A DNA stretch of 64,000 nucleotides from Halomonas ventosae (GCF_004363555.1 NZ_SNZJ01000007.1:124001-188000), one strand, 5' to 3'. Shown: positions 32,730 to 43,196, counted from the first letter of the stretch. The notes: generated by a model from the letters alone, not told the origin. Numbers and translations: made by a program.

Positions 32730-33707
32730 ATGACACCCTTCCCGCTGCGCCTTTCGCGTGCCGGCCTGCTGGCGATTGCCGGCGTCACGCTGTCCGCCCA
32801 GGCCGTCCCTCCCGACCAGCTTCGCGAGCAGGTGCCCGGCTGGTTTCGCATGATGGTCGACCAGCACGAGGTCACCGCCCTCTATGACGGCTATATCGAC
32901 CTTCAGACCGAGTTGCTGAAGGGCATGGACCAGGAGGCGCTTCGCGACCACCTCGATGGCCTGTTCATCGACACCGAGCAGGGCGTGCAGACGGCGGTCA
33001 ACGCCTTCCTGGTGCACACCGGGGAGCACCTGGTGCTGGTGGACGCGGGCTCCGCGGCCTGCTTCGGCCCGACCCTGGGCCAGGTGCCGGACAATCTGCG
33101 AGCCTCGGGCTATGCCCCCGAGGAGGTCGACACCGTGCTGATGACCCACCTGCATCCCGATCACGTCTGCGGGCTGGTCGATGGCGAGGGCGAGCCGGTC
33201 TATCCCAACGCCGAGCTGCGCGCCAGCCGGGACGACGCCGACTTCTGGCTGAGCGAGGCACAGGCCGAGGCCGTCCCCGAGGACGACCGGGCCTTCTTCG
33301 ACATGGCGCGCAACGCCGTGGCTCCGTACCGCGAGGCGGGGCGCTTCTCGACCTTCGAGCCCGGCGAGGAGCTGCTGCAAGGCGTTCAGGCCAGGGACAC
33401 CCGTGGCCATACGCCGGGCCATGCCAGCTTCCTGTTCGAGGGCGGGGACGACGAGCTGCTGGTGTGGGGCGACGTGGTGCACAGCTACGGCGTGCAGTTC
33501 GACGACCCGAGCGTGGCGATCGAGTTCGACTCCGACCCCGAGCAGGCCATCGCCACCCGCGAGGCGGTGTTCGAGGACGCCACCGAGGACGCGCACTGGG
33601 TGGCCGGCGCCCACCTGCCGTTTCCCGGCATCGGCCACGTGATCCGCGACGGTGAGGGCTATCGCTGGCTGCCGGTGGAGTTCGGGCCGATCCGCGATGA
33701 CCGCTGA
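32730..33707 (+). CDS. Exported MBL-fold metallohydrolase
   Basis: Protein of 325 residues with a short signal peptide (LSRAGLLAIAGVTLSAQAV). The metallo-beta-lactamase fold is marked by MTHLHPDHVCGL (HxHxDH), GHTPGHASF, and the bridging Asp in WGDVVH. Two metal ions should be bound. Relatives include lactonases and quorum-quenching enzymes, but the substrate cannot be read from sequence. AGGAG precedes the ATG at 32730; an upstream frame from 32664 lacks the signal peptide. Confidence 0.88.
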   Translation: MTPFPLRLSRAGLLAIAGVTLSAQAVPPDQLREQVPGWFRMMVDQHEVTALYDGYIDLQTELLKGMDQEALRDHLDGLFIDTEQGVQTAVNAFLVHTGEHLVLVDAGSAACFGPTLGQVPDNLRASGYAPEEVDTVLMTHLHPDHVCGLVDGEGEPVYPNAELRASRDDADFWLSEAQAEAVPEDDRAFFDMARNAVAPYREAGRFSTFEPGEELLQGVQARDTRGHTPGHASFLFEGGDDELLVWGDVVHSYGVQFDDPSVAIEFDSDPEQAIATREAVFEDATEDAHWVAGAHLPFPGIGHVIRDGEGYRWLPVEFGPIRDDR

Positions 33708-33732
33708 GGGAGGTGATGCTGGCTGACCCGGC

Positions 33733-33758
33733 GCCTGCCGCGGCTACCCGCGGCGGGC
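33733..33758. terminator. Bidirectional hairpin between convergent genes
   Basis: Eleven-base arms with one G-T pair around a CTAC loop, midway between the MBL-protein stop and the acyl-carrier-protein stop. There is no T-run, so its efficiency is uncertain. Confidence 0.5.
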
Positions 33759-33780
33759 ATCGTCCGCGACGGCCGCCGAC

Positions 33781-34038
33781 TCAGGCGGCGAGCCGCTTCT
33801 CCAGGTAGTCGAGCAGCCCCTCCAGGGTGGCGAGCTCGTGATAGTCGCTCTCCGGCACGCTGACGCCGAGGCGCTTCTCGAGGTCGACCAGGATGTTGAG
33901 GAAGTCGAAGGAGTCGATCTCCAGCGCCTCCCGCCAGGGGCGGCCGTGGGGCAGGGCGTCGATGTCGGCCTCGGGGGCCACCGCCAGGATGGCGTCGATG
34001 ACGGTCTCGCGGAGGGTGTCGCGGCTCAGGTTGGCCAT
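33781..34038 (-). CDS. Acyl carrier protein
   Basis: Protein of 85 residues with the acidic four-helix carrier layout. The phosphopantetheine serine is in the motif EIDSFDFLN (DSF in place of the usual DSL). Its ATG lies 13 bases inside the end of the E2 gene, so the carrier is translationally tied to a 2-oxoacid dehydrogenase rather than to fatty-acid genes. It could accept an acyl group from E2, or carry octanoyl/lipoyl precursors. Neither is shown by the sequence. Confidence 0.86.
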   Translation of the reverse strand: MANLSRDTLRETVIDAILAVAPEADIDALPHGRPWREALEIDSFDFLNILVDLEKRLGVSVPESDYHELATLEGLLDYLEKRLAA

Positions 34039-35270
34039 AGGCGCTCGGGCTCCGTCAGCAGGTCGGTGAGTCGGGTCAGGAAGCGTGCGCCCAGGGCGCC
34101 GTCGGTGACCCGGTGGTCGGCGGCCAGCGAGGCGTGCAGGCAGCGAGCGGCCACCACCTGGCCGTCGCGGACCCAGGGCCGTTCGCTGATGCGCCCGAAC
34201 CCCACCAGCGCCACCTGGGGCGGGTAGATCACCCCCTGGACGCTCTCTACGCCCAGGTCGCCCAGGTTGGTGACCGTGAGGCCCGCCGTGGTGAGCTCGG
34301 AGCTTCGCAGCCGGTCCTGGCGGGCGCGGGTCAGCAGGTCGCGCAGCGCGGCCATCATGGCGTCCGGCGCAAGCCGGTCGGCGTCGTGCAGTGCCGGGGC
34401 CACCAGCCCGCCGCCGCGCAGGGCGATGGCCACGCCCGGGTGCACCCCCTCGGCCGGCTGGAAGGCGTCGTCGACGAACCAGCCGTTGAGCGCCGGCACC
34501 GCCTCGAGCGCCAGCGCCACGGCGCGCAGCTGCAGCACCGGGAAGATCAGCCGCTCGGCCACCGGGCGCTCGGCGTTATGGGCCTCGAGCCAGGCGAGGG
34601 CCGGCTCCACGCAGAGGGTGTTGCCCAGGTAATAGTGGGGGATCTCGCGCTTGGAGCGGGCCATGGCAGTGGCGATGGCCTGGCGCATGGCGGCGTGGGC
34701 GTCGGCTGCGCGCTCGGAAAGGGCGGCCTGGCGACCCTCGGCCGGCCGGGCCGCGCGCTCGACATCCTCCAGGGTGATGCTGCCGTCGACACCGCTGCCG
34801 CGAACGTCAGCCGGGTCGAGGCCCAGTTCGGCGGCCCGCTTGCGCGCGGCGGGGGAGATGCGCAGCCGCCCGCTGGTGGCCGCGGCGTGAGGTGGAACCG
34901 GCGGCGAAACGTCGAGTGCCCGTGGCGAAGGCGCATGCGGTGAAGGCGTCCGAGACGCTTCGGGTATGGAGGGCTCGGCCGGCGTCTCCCGGCCGGCGGC
35001 CTCGCCCTCGGCCTTTTCGCCCTCGGCTCTTTCGCCTTCGGCAATGATCACCGCCAGTACCTCGCCCACCGGGACCTTCTGGCCCTCTTCCGCCACCAGC
35101 CGCTCCACGGTGCCGGTCTCCCAGATCTCCACGTCGATGGCACCCTTCTGGGTCTCGACCACGCAGACGATCTGCCCACGCTCGACCCGTTCGCCGGGCC
35201 GGATGTTCCACTCGACCAGGGTGCCGCTCTCCATGTCGGCCCCCAGCGAGGGCATGCGGAACTCGCTCAT
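34026..35270 (-). CDS. 2-oxoacid dehydrogenase E2, dihydrolipoamide acyltransferase
   Basis: Protein of 414 residues. A single lipoyl domain (1-80) has the lipoylated Lys in ETQKGAIDVE. A long Ala/Pro/Ser/Glu linker follows. A peripheral-subunit-binding domain (ISPAARKRAAELGLD ... GSGVDGSITLEDVERA) suits E3 or E1 binding. The catalytic domain ends with SLAADHRVTDGALG, where HxxxDG holds the active His. It transfers the acyl group from E1 to CoA. GGAGG precedes the ATG at 35270. Confidence 0.92.
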   Translation of the reverse strand: MSEFRMPSLGADMESGTLVEWNIRPGERVERGQIVCVVETQKGAIDVEIWETGTVERLVAEEGQKVPVGEVLAVIIAEGERAEGEKAEGEAAGRETPAEPSIPEASRTPSPHAPSPRALDVSPPVPPHAAATSGRLRISPAARKRAAELGLDPADVRGSGVDGSITLEDVERAARPAEGRQAALSERAADAHAAMRQAIATAMARSKREIPHYYLGNTLCVEPALAWLEAHNAERPVAERLIFPVLQLRAVALALEAVPALNGWFVDDAFQPAEGVHPGVAIALRGGGLVAPALHDADRLAPDAMMAALRDLLTRARQDRLRSSELTTAGLTVTNLGDLGVESVQGVIYPPQVALVGFGRISERPWVRDGQVVAARCLHASLAADHRVTDGALGARFLTRLTDLLTEPERLWPT

Positions 35271-35298
35271 GGGTGCCTCCCTCCTGCCGGCCTTGCCA

Positions 35299-36279
35299 TC
35301 AGCCGAGCAGCCGGTGGACGGCGGCGACGATGTCCTCGACCTGGGGGATCGCCGCGTCCTCGAGGTGCCTGGCGTAGGGCACCGGCACCTCCTGGCTGCA
35401 GACCCGTACCGGCGGCGCGTCCAGCTCGAAGAAGGCCTGCTCGTTGATGCGGGTGATGATCTCGGCCGACAGGCTGCCGCTGCGCCAGCCCTCGTCGACC
35501 ACCACCACCCGGTGGGTCTTCGCCACGCTGGCCATGATCGCGGCATCGTCCAGCGGGCGCAGGGTGCGCAGGTCGAGCACCTCGGCGTCGATACCCGCCT
35601 TGGCCAGCTGCTCGGCGGCCGCGAGACTCTTGTGCAGCATGCCGCCGTAGGTGATCAGGCTGACCTGGCGGCCCTCGCGGCGGATCGCGGCATGGTCGAG
35701 CTCCATGGGGTGCGGCTCGCCCTCGACCGTCCCCTCGGCGCCCAGCAGCAGGGCATGCTCGAAGATCAGCACCGGGTCGGGGTCCTCCAGGGCGGCGAGC
35801 AGCATGCCGCGGGCATCCTCGTGGGTCGCCGGGGCGACGATGCGCAGCCCCGGGATATGGGCATACCAGCCCTCCAGGCTGTGGGAGTGCTGGGCGGCGA
35901 GCTGGCGCCCGCCGCCGGTGGTCATGCGGATCACCAGCGGCACGCTGAGCTGTCCGCCGGACATGTGCCGCAGGGTGGCGGCGTTGTTGATGATCTGGTC
36001 GAGGGCCAGCAGGCTGAAGTTCACCGTCATGATCTCGACGATGGGGCGCATGCCGTTGAGCGCCGCCCCGATGCCGGCCCCGGTAAAGGTCGACTCGGAG
36101 AGCGGGGTGTCGCGGATGCGCGCCTCGCCGAACTCCTCCAGCAGGCCGTGGCTGACCGCATAGGTGCCGCCGTAGCGGCCCACGTCCTCGCCCATCAGGA
36201 AGACCCGCTCGTCGCCGGCCAGGGCCGCACGCAGCCCCTGGCGCAGGGCCTCGCGGTAGGCGATCGTCTGCGTGGTCAT
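35299..36279 (-). CDS. 2-oxoacid dehydrogenase E1 beta subunit
   Basis: Protein of 326 residues with the transketolase-like pyrimidine domain ([35 protein letters not shown]) and the C-terminal transketolase domain ([24 protein letters not shown]). It pairs with E1 alpha to decarboxylate pyruvate, acetoin or a branched-chain 2-oxoacid using thiamine diphosphate. The ATG overlaps the E1 alpha stop as ATGA. Substrate is not decided by the visible residues; pyruvate or acetoin is favoured by the neighbouring acetyl-CoA-synthetase-like gene. Confidence 0.92.
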   Translation of the reverse strand: MTTQTIAYREALRQGLRAALAGDERVFLMGEDVGRYGGTYAVSHGLLEEFGEARIRDTPLSESTFTGAGIGAALNGMRPIVEIMTVNFSLLALDQIINNAATLRHMSGGQLSVPLVIRMTTGGGRQLAAQHSHSLEGWYAHIPGLRIVAPATHEDARGMLLAALEDPDPVLIFEHALLLGAEGTVEGEPHPMELDHAAIRREGRQVSLITYGGMLHKSLAAAEQLAKAGIDAEVLDLRTLRPLDDAAIMASVAKTHRVVVVDEGWRSGSLSAEIITRINEQAFFELDAPPVRVCSQEVPVPYARHLEDAAIPQVEDIVAAVHRLLG

Positions 36280-37307
36280 GGCCGCACCTCCCGGGCATAG
36301 ACATCGTGGCAGAGGTGCTCCACCGGCTCCCAGGTACCCGCCTCGGCGAAGGCCACGGCGGCGTCGATCTCCTCGGCCACCTCGCGCTCGATCTCGTCAC
36401 GCACCGTGGCGGCGAGCAGCCCGCAGGCCACCGCGTCCCGGGCGAAGGTCTCGACGGGACAGCGCTGCCGCCACTGCTCGACTTCCGCCTTGTCGCGGTA
36501 GTGCTCGGGGTCGAACATCGAGTGGGCTCGGAAGCGGTAGGTGCGGTACTCCAGGAACATCGGCCCCCGGCCGGCGCGCACCCGGTCGACCGCCGCCTCG
36601 GTGGCCCGGGCCACCGCCACCACGTCCATGCCGTCCACGGACTCGCTGGGCAGGCGGTAGGCGGCGGCCTTGGCGGCCAGGTCGACCTGGGACTGGTGGC
36701 GCGCCAGCGCGGTGCCCATGGCGTAGCGGTTGTTCTCGCACAGGAAGAGCACCGGTAGCTGCCAGAGGGCAGCGAGGTTGAGCGACTCGTGGAACTCCCC
36801 CTCGGCCACGGCGCCGTCGCCGAAGAAGCAGGCGGTGACGCTGTCGCGCCCGGCCAGCCGGTCGGCTAGGGCATAGCCCACCGCCAACGGCAGGGAGCCC
36901 CCCACGATGGCGCTGCCGCCGAAGAAGCGCCGGCTCGCGTCGAAGAGGTGCATCGAGCCGCCGCGGCCCCGGCTGCAGCCCTCCTGCTTGCCGTACATCT
37001 CGGCCATGATCGCCCCGGCGGGGACGCCGCGGGCGAGGGCATGGCCATGCTCGCGGTAGGTGGCCAGCACGTTGTCACGCTCGGCCAGGGCCGGCATGGC
37101 GCCGGCGGCGATCGCCTCCTCGCCGATGTAGAGGTGCAGGAAGCCGCGGATCCTGCCGGCACTGTAGAGCTCCGCGCACTTCTCCTCGAAGCGGCGGATG
37201 CGGATCATCTGCCACAGCAGCGCCCGGGCCCTGTCGGGATCATCCAGGCCGGCCGCGCCGATGGCGGGTGAGGCGTCGGGGCCTTCCCGGGGGGGTGAGG
37301 CGTTCAT
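36276..37307 (-). CDS. 2-oxoacid dehydrogenase E1 alpha subunit
   Basis: Protein of 343 residues. The thiamine diphosphate motif starts [18 protein letters not shown] and ends LCENN, and the phosphorylation-loop region [11 protein letters not shown] is typical of E1 alpha. [12 protein letters not shown] is the conserved entry loop. It carries the cofactor for decarboxylation. Its ATG overlaps the stop of the upstream synthetase gene as ATGA, so all five genes of this operon appear translationally coupled. Confidence 0.93.
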   Translation of the reverse strand: MNASPPREGPDASPAIGAAGLDDPDRARALLWQMIRIRRFEEKCAELYSAGRIRGFLHLYIGEEAIAAGAMPALAERDNVLATYREHGHALARGVPAGAIMAEMYGKQEGCSRGRGGSMHLFDASRRFFGGSAIVGGSLPLAVGYALADRLAGRDSVTACFFGDGAVAEGEFHESLNLAALWQLPVLFLCENNRYAMGTALARHQSQVDLAAKAAAYRLPSESVDGMDVVAVARATEAAVDRVRAGRGPMFLEYRTYRFRAHSMFDPEHYRDKAEVEQWRQRCPVETFARDAVACGLLAATVRDEIEREVAEEIDAAVAFAEAGTWEPVEHLCHDVYAREVRP

Positions 37308-39058
37308 CGGGAGGTCTCCAGGGTCGAGGTGTCACCCTCCGGCAGGCCCAGTTCCCGGGCCTTGAGCAGGCGACGCATGATCTTGCCGCTGCGGGTCCTG
37401 GGCAGCGAGGCCTGGATCTCGATCTCCTTGGGCGCCACCGCAGGGCCGAGGCGCGTGCGGGCGAAGCCGAGCAGTTCGCGGCGCAGCGCCTCGTCGGGCA
37501 CATGGCCCGGCTTGAGGGCCACGAAGGCCTTGACGATCTCGCCGATCACCGGGTCGGGCTTGCCGATCACCCCGACCTCGGCCACCGCCGGGTGCTCCAT
37601 CAGCGCCGACTCCACCTCGAAGGGGCCGATCAGGTGGCCGGCGGACTTGATCATGTCGTCGGCGCGGCCCACGAACCAGAAGTAGCCCTCGGGGTCGCGC
37701 CGGGCCAGGTCGCCGGTGAGGTACCAGTCGCCGACGAAGCAGCGCCGGTAGCGCGCCTCCTCGTGCAGGTAGGTGCGAAACATCGAGGGCCAGCCGACGC
37801 GCAGGGCGAGCTCGCCCTCCTCGTCATGATGGGCGACCCGCTCGACGCCGCCGTCGGGCAGGTGGCGCATCACCGCGGCCTCGATGCCGGGCAGCGGCTT
37901 GCCCATGGCGCCGGGGCGGATGTCCATGCAGGCGAAGTTGGCGATCATGATGCCGCCCGTCTCGGTCTGCCACCAGTTGTCGTGGATCGGCAGCCCGAAG
38001 GCCTCCACGCCCCAGTGCACGGCCTGGGGGTTGAGCGGCTCGCCGACGCTGGCGATGAAGCGCAGCGACGGATAGGTCCGGGTGCGGGCCCGCTCGGAGC
38101 CGCCCTTCATCATCATCCGTACCGCGGTGGGGGCGGTGTACCAGACGCTGACCGCCTCCTCGTCGAGGATCTGGTACCAGCGCTCGGCATCGAACTCCGC
38201 CTCGTCGACCACCAGGGTGGCGCCGAGGGAGAGCGGGGCGATGATGCCGTAGGAGGTGCCGGTCACCCAGCCGGGGTCGGCCGTGCACCAGAAGACGTCG
38301 CCCGCGCGCAGGTCGAGGGCGAGGCGGGCGGTGGCGTGGTGGGCGACCACCGCCTGGTGGACGTGGAGCGCCCCCTTGGGCGTGCCGGTGGTGCCGCTGG
38401 TGAAGTGCAGCAGGGCCGGCTGCTCGGGGTCGGTGGCCGGGATCGCATAGTCGGGCGAGGCCGCCTCGAGCAGCGGCCCGAGCTCCCGGGTGCCCTCGGG
38501 CAGCGCCTGGTCATCGTCGCGGACCACCAGCACGTGCGCGAGGCTTTGCAGCCGGTCGCGGATCGGGGCCACCTTTCGCCGGTAGAGGCTGGTGGTGGTC
38601 ACCAGCACCCGGCCCTCGCCGAGCGTCAGCCGGGTGGCGATGGGCTCGGGGCCGAAGGCGGAGAACAGCGGGGTGACCACGGCGCCGTACTTGAGTGCCC
38701 CGAGCACCGCCAGGTAGAGCTCGGGAATCCGCCCGGCGAGCAGGAAGACACCGTCGCCGCGGGCGACACCCAGCTCGCCGAGCACGTTGGCGAAGCGGGC
38801 GCTGAGCTCGGCCAGTTCGCGGTAGCGGATCTCGCGTCGCGCCCCCGCCTTGCCGAGCCAGCGGATCGCGGTGCGCTCGCCGTCCTCACCGGCGGCGTGG
38901 CGGTCCACCGCCTCGTGGGCGATGTTCAGCCCGCCTTCGTCGGGCAGGCCGTCGAGCCAGCTCCGGGCCTCGTCCCAGGAGAAGCGGGCACAGGCCGAGG
39001 GATAGTCGTCCAGCACCGCTTCCCGGGCCTCGCGGCGGCTCTTGCGGAGTATCTCCAT
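37304..39058 (-). CDS. Acetyl/acyl-CoA synthetase (AMP-forming, ANL superfamily)
   Basis: Enzyme of 584 residues. Core motifs are [17 protein letters not shown] (P-loop), [30 protein letters not shown] and the catalytic Lys near the C-terminus in [13 protein letters not shown]. The acetate-binding Trp-rich motif favours acetate or another short acid. The ATG at 39058, with GAGG nine bases upstream, is preferred to the ATG at 39094. It leads the 2-oxoacid dehydrogenase operon, so acetate (for example from acetoin cleavage) and the dehydrogenase product would both enter as acyl-CoA. Confidence 0.9.
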   Translation of the reverse strand: MEILRKSRREAREAVLDDYPSACARFSWDEARSWLDGLPDEGGLNIAHEAVDRHAAGEDGERTAIRWLGKAGARREIRYRELAELSARFANVLGELGVARGDGVFLLAGRIPELYLAVLGALKYGAVVTPLFSAFGPEPIATRLTLGEGRVLVTTTSLYRRKVAPIRDRLQSLAHVLVVRDDDQALPEGTRELGPLLEAASPDYAIPATDPEQPALLHFTSGTTGTPKGALHVHQAVVAHHATARLALDLRAGDVFWCTADPGWVTGTSYGIIAPLSLGATLVVDEAEFDAERWYQILDEEAVSVWYTAPTAVRMMMKGGSERARTRTYPSLRFIASVGEPLNPQAVHWGVEAFGLPIHDNWWQTETGGIMIANFACMDIRPGAMGKPLPGIEAAVMRHLPDGGVERVAHHDEEGELALRVGWPSMFRTYLHEEARYRRCFVGDWYLTGDLARRDPEGYFWFVGRADDMIKSAGHLIGPFEVESALMEHPAVAEVGVIGKPDPVIGEIVKAFVALKPGHVPDEALRRELLGFARTRLGPAVAPKEIEIQASLPRTRSGKIMRRLLKARELGLPEGDTSTLETSR

Positions 39059-39286
39059 GCGCGGCGACCTCGTGGCGACATGTCTTCCCAGCATAGTTCC
39101 CGGCCAGGCTTCCGCCCGCCTTCCCTGGCCTCGGCTTGATCCGGGACAAGCGTCACGCGGATCGCCTGGTCGGCGACGGGGGAGCAGCTATAACTACACT
39201 GACGGCAGGGGAGGGGCATGCCCCTCTCGTCGCGTCCCGGTGCCGTCCGGTGCCGGACACTCCAATCCCCCGTTGCGGAGGGTGTC

Positions 39287-39508
39287 ATGACACAGACCGT
39301 TACGGCTGCCTATGGCAGCATCGACAAGGCCGCCAACGCCTTCGACGAGCTGGTCTCCGAGGGCTTCCCCCGGGAGAAGCTGTTCCTCGACAAGGAGACC
39401 AACGAGGTCAAGGTGATCGTCCCCGAGACGTCGCAGCCGGAGGCGGAGGAGATCCTCAATCGCCACGGCCCCGACGAGGTGCGGGCCCGGCCCTACGAGG
39501 CCACCTAG
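39287..39508 (+). CDS. Small YflT-like stress protein
   Basis: Protein of 73 residues, TVTAAYGSIDKAANAFDELV near its start, resembling the single beta-alpha-beta unit of general-stress/YflT proteins, which open with a glycine- or aspartate-rich turn and an FDELV helix. GGAGGG precedes the ATG at 39287; a longer frame from 39218 has no ribosome site. Function is unknown. A possible -10 (TATAAC) lies at 39189-39194. Confidence 0.7.
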   Translation: MTQTVTAAYGSIDKAANAFDELVSEGFPREKLFLDKETNEVKVIVPETSQPEAEEILNRHGPDEVRARPYEAT

Positions 39509-39568
39509 GCGGCTGCGCTCCCCCGGCGCCGGGTGACATCGCCCGGTGCAACGGGTCGAGGCTAGGCG

Positions 39569-41770
39569 ATGAGCACGCTCTTCATCAGCCACAGCAGCCA
39601 CGACGCCTCGGCGGCGAGAGAGATGGCGGCCTGGCTGCAGCAGCAGGGGCACCACTCCTTCTTCCTGGACTTCGATCCCGAACTCGGCATTCCTCCCGGA
39701 CGCGACTGGGAGGCCGAGCTTTACCGGCACCTGCGGGCCTGCCAGGCACTGATCGTGCTGTGCAGCGAGTCGGCCATGGCATCCTGCTGGTGCCTCGCCG
39801 AGCTGAGCCATGCCCGGGCCCTCGGCAAGCGGATCTTCCCGGTGCGGATCGCGCCCTGCACCCTGCGTCCCCAGCTGGCCGAGTTGCAGGTGATCGACCT
39901 GACCCGGGAGCCGGGACTGGGCTACGAGCGACTGGGCCGGGAACTGACCAGCGTCTTCGACTGGGATCGCAGCCGCCCTCCCTATCCCGGCCTGATGGCC
40001 TTCCAGGAGGTGGATGCCGCCATCTTCTTCGGCCGTGACGCCGAGATCCAGCAGTCGATGGACCGTCTCCACCAGCTGCGCGACTTCGGCGGGCCGCGGC
40101 TGCTGCTGTTCCTGGGGGCGTCGGGCAGCGGCAAGTCGTCGCTGGTGCGTGCCGGCCTCATGCCACGACTGCGGGCCGTTCCCGATGCCTGGACGGTGAT
40201 TGGCCCGATTCGCCCCCGCGACCGGCCGCTCGACGAACTGGCGGTGCAGGTCGAGCGCGGCCTTGCCGCTGCCGGGGTGGACGTCGGGACACGGCCGCCA
40301 CTGGCGACCCTGGCCGAGGCGGATCCCGGCGCCTTGAGCGAGCTTCAGCAGGCACTGAGACGCCATCCCGGCAGGGCTCACTCGACCCTGGTGCTGGTCA
40401 TCGACCAGCTCGAGGAGCTGCTGTCGAGCTCGGCCCAGGCCGAGCAGTTCATGCGCATCGTGCGCCCCGTGCTGCAGGACACCAGCGCTCCGGTGCTGTG
40501 TATCGCCACCCTGCGCTCGGACTTTCTCGGTGCCCTCCAGGAGCATCCCGCCTGGCGTGACCTCTCCCTGGTCCCGGTGACGGTGGAGCCGCTGTCGGTG
40601 GAGGGGTTCTCGGCGGTGATCGAGGGGCCGGCGGAGCTCGCCGGCCTCGAGCTGGAACCCGGCCTGGTCCGGGCGATGGTGGCGGATACGGCCACCCAGG
40701 ATGCCCTGCCGCTGCTGGCCTTCACCCTGCGTGAACTCTGGGAAACCGGAGGGGCCGACGGACGCCTCACCCTGGCCGAGTACCGTGACCGTCTTGGCGG
40801 GCTGCACGGCTCGGTGGCCAAGGCCGCCGAGGCGGTTCTCGCTGCCGCCGCGCCCTCCCGTGAGCAGCGCCGTGCCCTGCGAGCCGCCCTGTTCGATCTG
40901 GTTCGCCTCGACGAGGAGGGGCGCTTCACGCGGCAGGTGGTGCCCTGGGAGACGCTGCCCGCCGCGAGCCACTCTCTGCTCGAGCGCTTCGTCCAGGCAC
41001 GCCTGCTGATTGCCGGCAGCGATCACGGGGTGCGTACCCTGGAGGTCGCGCACGAGGCCCTGTTCCGGGTCTGGCGTCGGCTCAATCGCTGGCTGGAGGC
41101 CAATCGAGGGGCGCTGCGGACGCGGGATGCGCTGCGTCGCGCCGCCAGCGAATGGGAGGCCGCCGGGCGCCCCGGCGAGCTGCTGGTCCACCGGGGCAGC
41201 CGTCTGGACGGGGCCCTGGCGCTCACCACCGCGGCCTCCTTCGCCCTCGATGACACCGAGACCCGCTACCTCCAGGCATGTCGTCGGCGGGAGCGGCTGA
41301 AGCGTGGCTGGATCACCGCGGCCTGGGCTTCCCTGCTGTCGGCGGTGGTCGGTCTGACCTGGCTGGCCTGGTCGCTGCACCAGCAGGAGCGGGTCACCCG
41401 GCAGGGGCTGGCCGACCTGCACTGGGCCAATGCGGTGAGCGCCCGCGACCGTGATGCGCGCCCTCTCAAGGCGAGCCACCACTTCATGCAGGTCGCGGAG
41501 CTGGCGCTGGACCCGCAGCGCGCCGCGAGCGCGTACTGGGCCGGCACCTGGCCGGGGGGCGGGCTCCGGCTGGCGGGCGCGGCGGATCTGGGTCCCGCGC
41601 TGATGATGGCCGACTTCGAGGCCGGCGGTGGCGCCCTGCGCCTGTGGAGCGGCGACGGCACCCGCCAGGCCTGGTCCTGGGACGATGCCGCGGCGATGCC
41701 CGCCCTGTCGGCGGGGCGACACTGGATACAGACCTTTTCCCCGGGAGGGGAGCGCTGGGCGGATTCAACC
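39569..41770 (+). pseudogene. TIR-nSTAND-TM-WD40 protein, 5' part (interrupted by IS30-family element)
   Basis: First 734 residues of a protein that would be 1425 long. A TIR domain (1-130) opens with STLFISHSSHDASAA and keeps the WCxxE motif of NAD-cleaving TIRs, with Glu78 as candidate catalytic residue. An nSTAND1 ATPase (about 138-510) follows: PYPGLMAFQEVDAAIFFGR, Walker A GASGSGKSS at 183-191, Walker B LVLVIDQLEEL at 274-284. A transmembrane helix lies at about 581-603 (WITAAWASLLSAVVGLTWLA). The first WD40-like blade is then cut by the insertion. As it stands the frame runs into the element and stops at 41833. Such NLR-like proteins often act in phage defence by abortive NAD depletion; that role is inferred. 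Confidence 0.88.
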
Positions 41771-41783
41771 GGTCGTCGCAACA
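41771..41783 (+). repeat. Left terminal inverted repeat of the IS30 element
   Basis: GGTCGTCGCAACA, the exact reverse complement of the right end at 43184-43196. Confidence 0.9.
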
Positions 41784-41804
41784 TCTCGAATTTGGAGGTG
41801 TTGC

Positions 41805-43178
41805 ATGGGACGATCACGCGGCTGGGGCGCTGAACAGACGGGGCGGGCACCGATGCGTTCGCCTGGCCGGCCGGGCGTCAACCAGCGGGATGCGAAGCGC
41901 GCGTTCTGGAAGCGCATTGCAGAGGGACTTTCGAGTGAGGACGCAGCGTTGGCGTGTGGTGTATCGCAGCCAGTGGGACCGCGGTGGTTCCGCGAAGCGG
42001 GAGGGATGGCACCGGCCAACTTGGCGCCGCACTCAGGGCGTTATTTGTCGTTTGCGGAGCGCGAGGAACTGGCGCTGTTGCGGGCCCAGGGGCATGGGGT
42101 TCGCGAGATCGCTCGCTGTCTGGGGCGGTCGCCCTCGACTGTCTCGCGCGAGTTGCGCCGTAATGCTGCCACCCGGGGTGGGATGCTGGACTACCGGGCC
42201 ACGGTCGCGCAGTGGAAAGCGGAGCGGGCCGCCAAACGGCCCAAGGTTGCCAAGCTCGTCAAGAACGACCGGCTTCAGGCATACGTGCAATCACGCCTCG
42301 CCGGCGTGGTGACCGATGCTGAGGGTAGGCCCATTCCCGGCCCCAATGTCCCCTGGAGGGGGCGGCGACATGGTCGCCGAGCCGATCGACGATGGGGGAC
42401 CAGTTGGAGCCCCGAGCAGATCAGCCGGCGATTGCGGGTCGACTTTCCGGATGATGAGACGATGAGGCTCTCTCACGAGGCGATCTATCAAGCCCTCTAT
42501 GTTCAAGGCCGCGGTGCGCTGCGCCGTGAATTATCCGCGTGTCTGCGCAGTGGCCGGGCGTTGCGGGTGCCGCGCGCCAGGAGTCGGCAACGAGGCAAGC
42601 ACTTTATCTCGCCCGAGGTGATGATCAGCCAGCGCCCAGCGGAGGTCGCCGATCGTGCCGTCCCCGGCCACTGGGAGGGTGACCTGATCATCGGTCTGAA
42701 CAGCTCGGCGATCGGCACCCTCGTTGAACGCACGACCCGGTTCACGTTGCTGCTGCACTTGCCGCCCATGCCTGATCATGGGTCCAGTGCCAGAACCAAG
42801 AACGGGCCAGCATTGGCCGGTCACGGAGCCGAGGCTGTTCGCGATGCCATTGCCACCAAGATCGCGATGCTGCCCGAACAGCTGCGCAGATCGCTGACCT
42901 GGGACCAAGGCGCGGAACTGGCTCAACACGCGCAGCTACGGATCGCTACTGGTCTGGCGATCTACTTCTGTGACCCCCACAGTCCTTGGCAGCGTGGGAC
43001 CAACGAGAACACCAATGGTCTGCTGCGCCAATACTTCCCCAAGGGGACCGACATCAGCAGGTATTCTGAAAATGAGCTTGACGCTGTTGCGGCTACCCTC
43101 AACAGCAGACCCCGAAAAACACTGGATTGGAAAACACCTGCTGAAGCTCTCAAAGAACTATTATCCTTGGCGTCATAA
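41805..43178 (+). CDS. IS30-family transposase
   Basis: DDE transposase of 457 residues. An N-terminal HTH (about 80-120: LSFAEREELALLRAQGHGVREI, written here in part as FAEREELALL and REIARCLGRSPSTVSREL) binds the ends. The catalytic triad reads D293 (GHWEGDLIIG), D367 (TWDQGAE) and E401 (RGTNENTNG), with the typical tail RPRKTLDWKTPAEAL. The ATG at 41805 has GGAGGT before it, 34 bases inside the left end. The reading frame is intact, so the enzyme is probably active. Confidence 0.94.
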   Translation: MGRSRGWGAEQTGRAPMRSPGRPGVNQRDAKRAFWKRIAEGLSSEDAALACGVSQPVGPRWFREAGGMAPANLAPHSGRYLSFAEREELALLRAQGHGVREIARCLGRSPSTVSRELRRNAATRGGMLDYRATVAQWKAERAAKRPKVAKLVKNDRLQAYVQSRLAGVVTDAEGRPIPGPNVPWRGRRHGRRADRRWGTSWSPEQISRRLRVDFPDDETMRLSHEAIYQALYVQGRGALRRELSACLRSGRALRVPRARSRQRGKHFISPEVMISQRPAEVADRAVPGHWEGDLIIGLNSSAIGTLVERTTRFTLLLHLPPMPDHGSSARTKNGPALAGHGAEAVRDAIATKIAMLPEQLRRSLTWDQGAELAQHAQLRIATGLAIYFCDPHSPWQRGTNENTNGLLRQYFPKGTDISRYSENELDAVAATLNSRPRKTLDWKTPAEALKELLSLAS

Positions 43179-43183
43179 GCCAG

Positions 43184-43196
43184 TGTTGCGACGACC
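43184..43196 (-). repeat. Right terminal inverted repeat of the IS30 element
   Basis: TGTTGCGACGACC on the plus strand, matching the left end perfectly in inverted orientation. Confidence 0.9.

Larger units (their letters stand above)
41771..43196 (+). mobile_element. IS30-family insertion sequence, complete
   Basis: Element of 1426 bases with 13-base perfect terminal inverted repeats, one transposase gene, and a 2-base CC target duplication (41769-41770 and 43197-43198). Two to three bases is usual for IS30 elements. Its base composition is visibly less GC-rich than the host DNA. It splits the TIR-STAND gene. Transposase, ends and target duplicate all look intact, so the insertion seems recent. 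Confidence 0.93.

Noticed and set aside
41628..43178. A longer transposase starting at 41628, before the IS end.
   Set aside because: That start lies in host DNA outside the terminal repeat. The ATG at 41805 with GGAGGT is inside the element.
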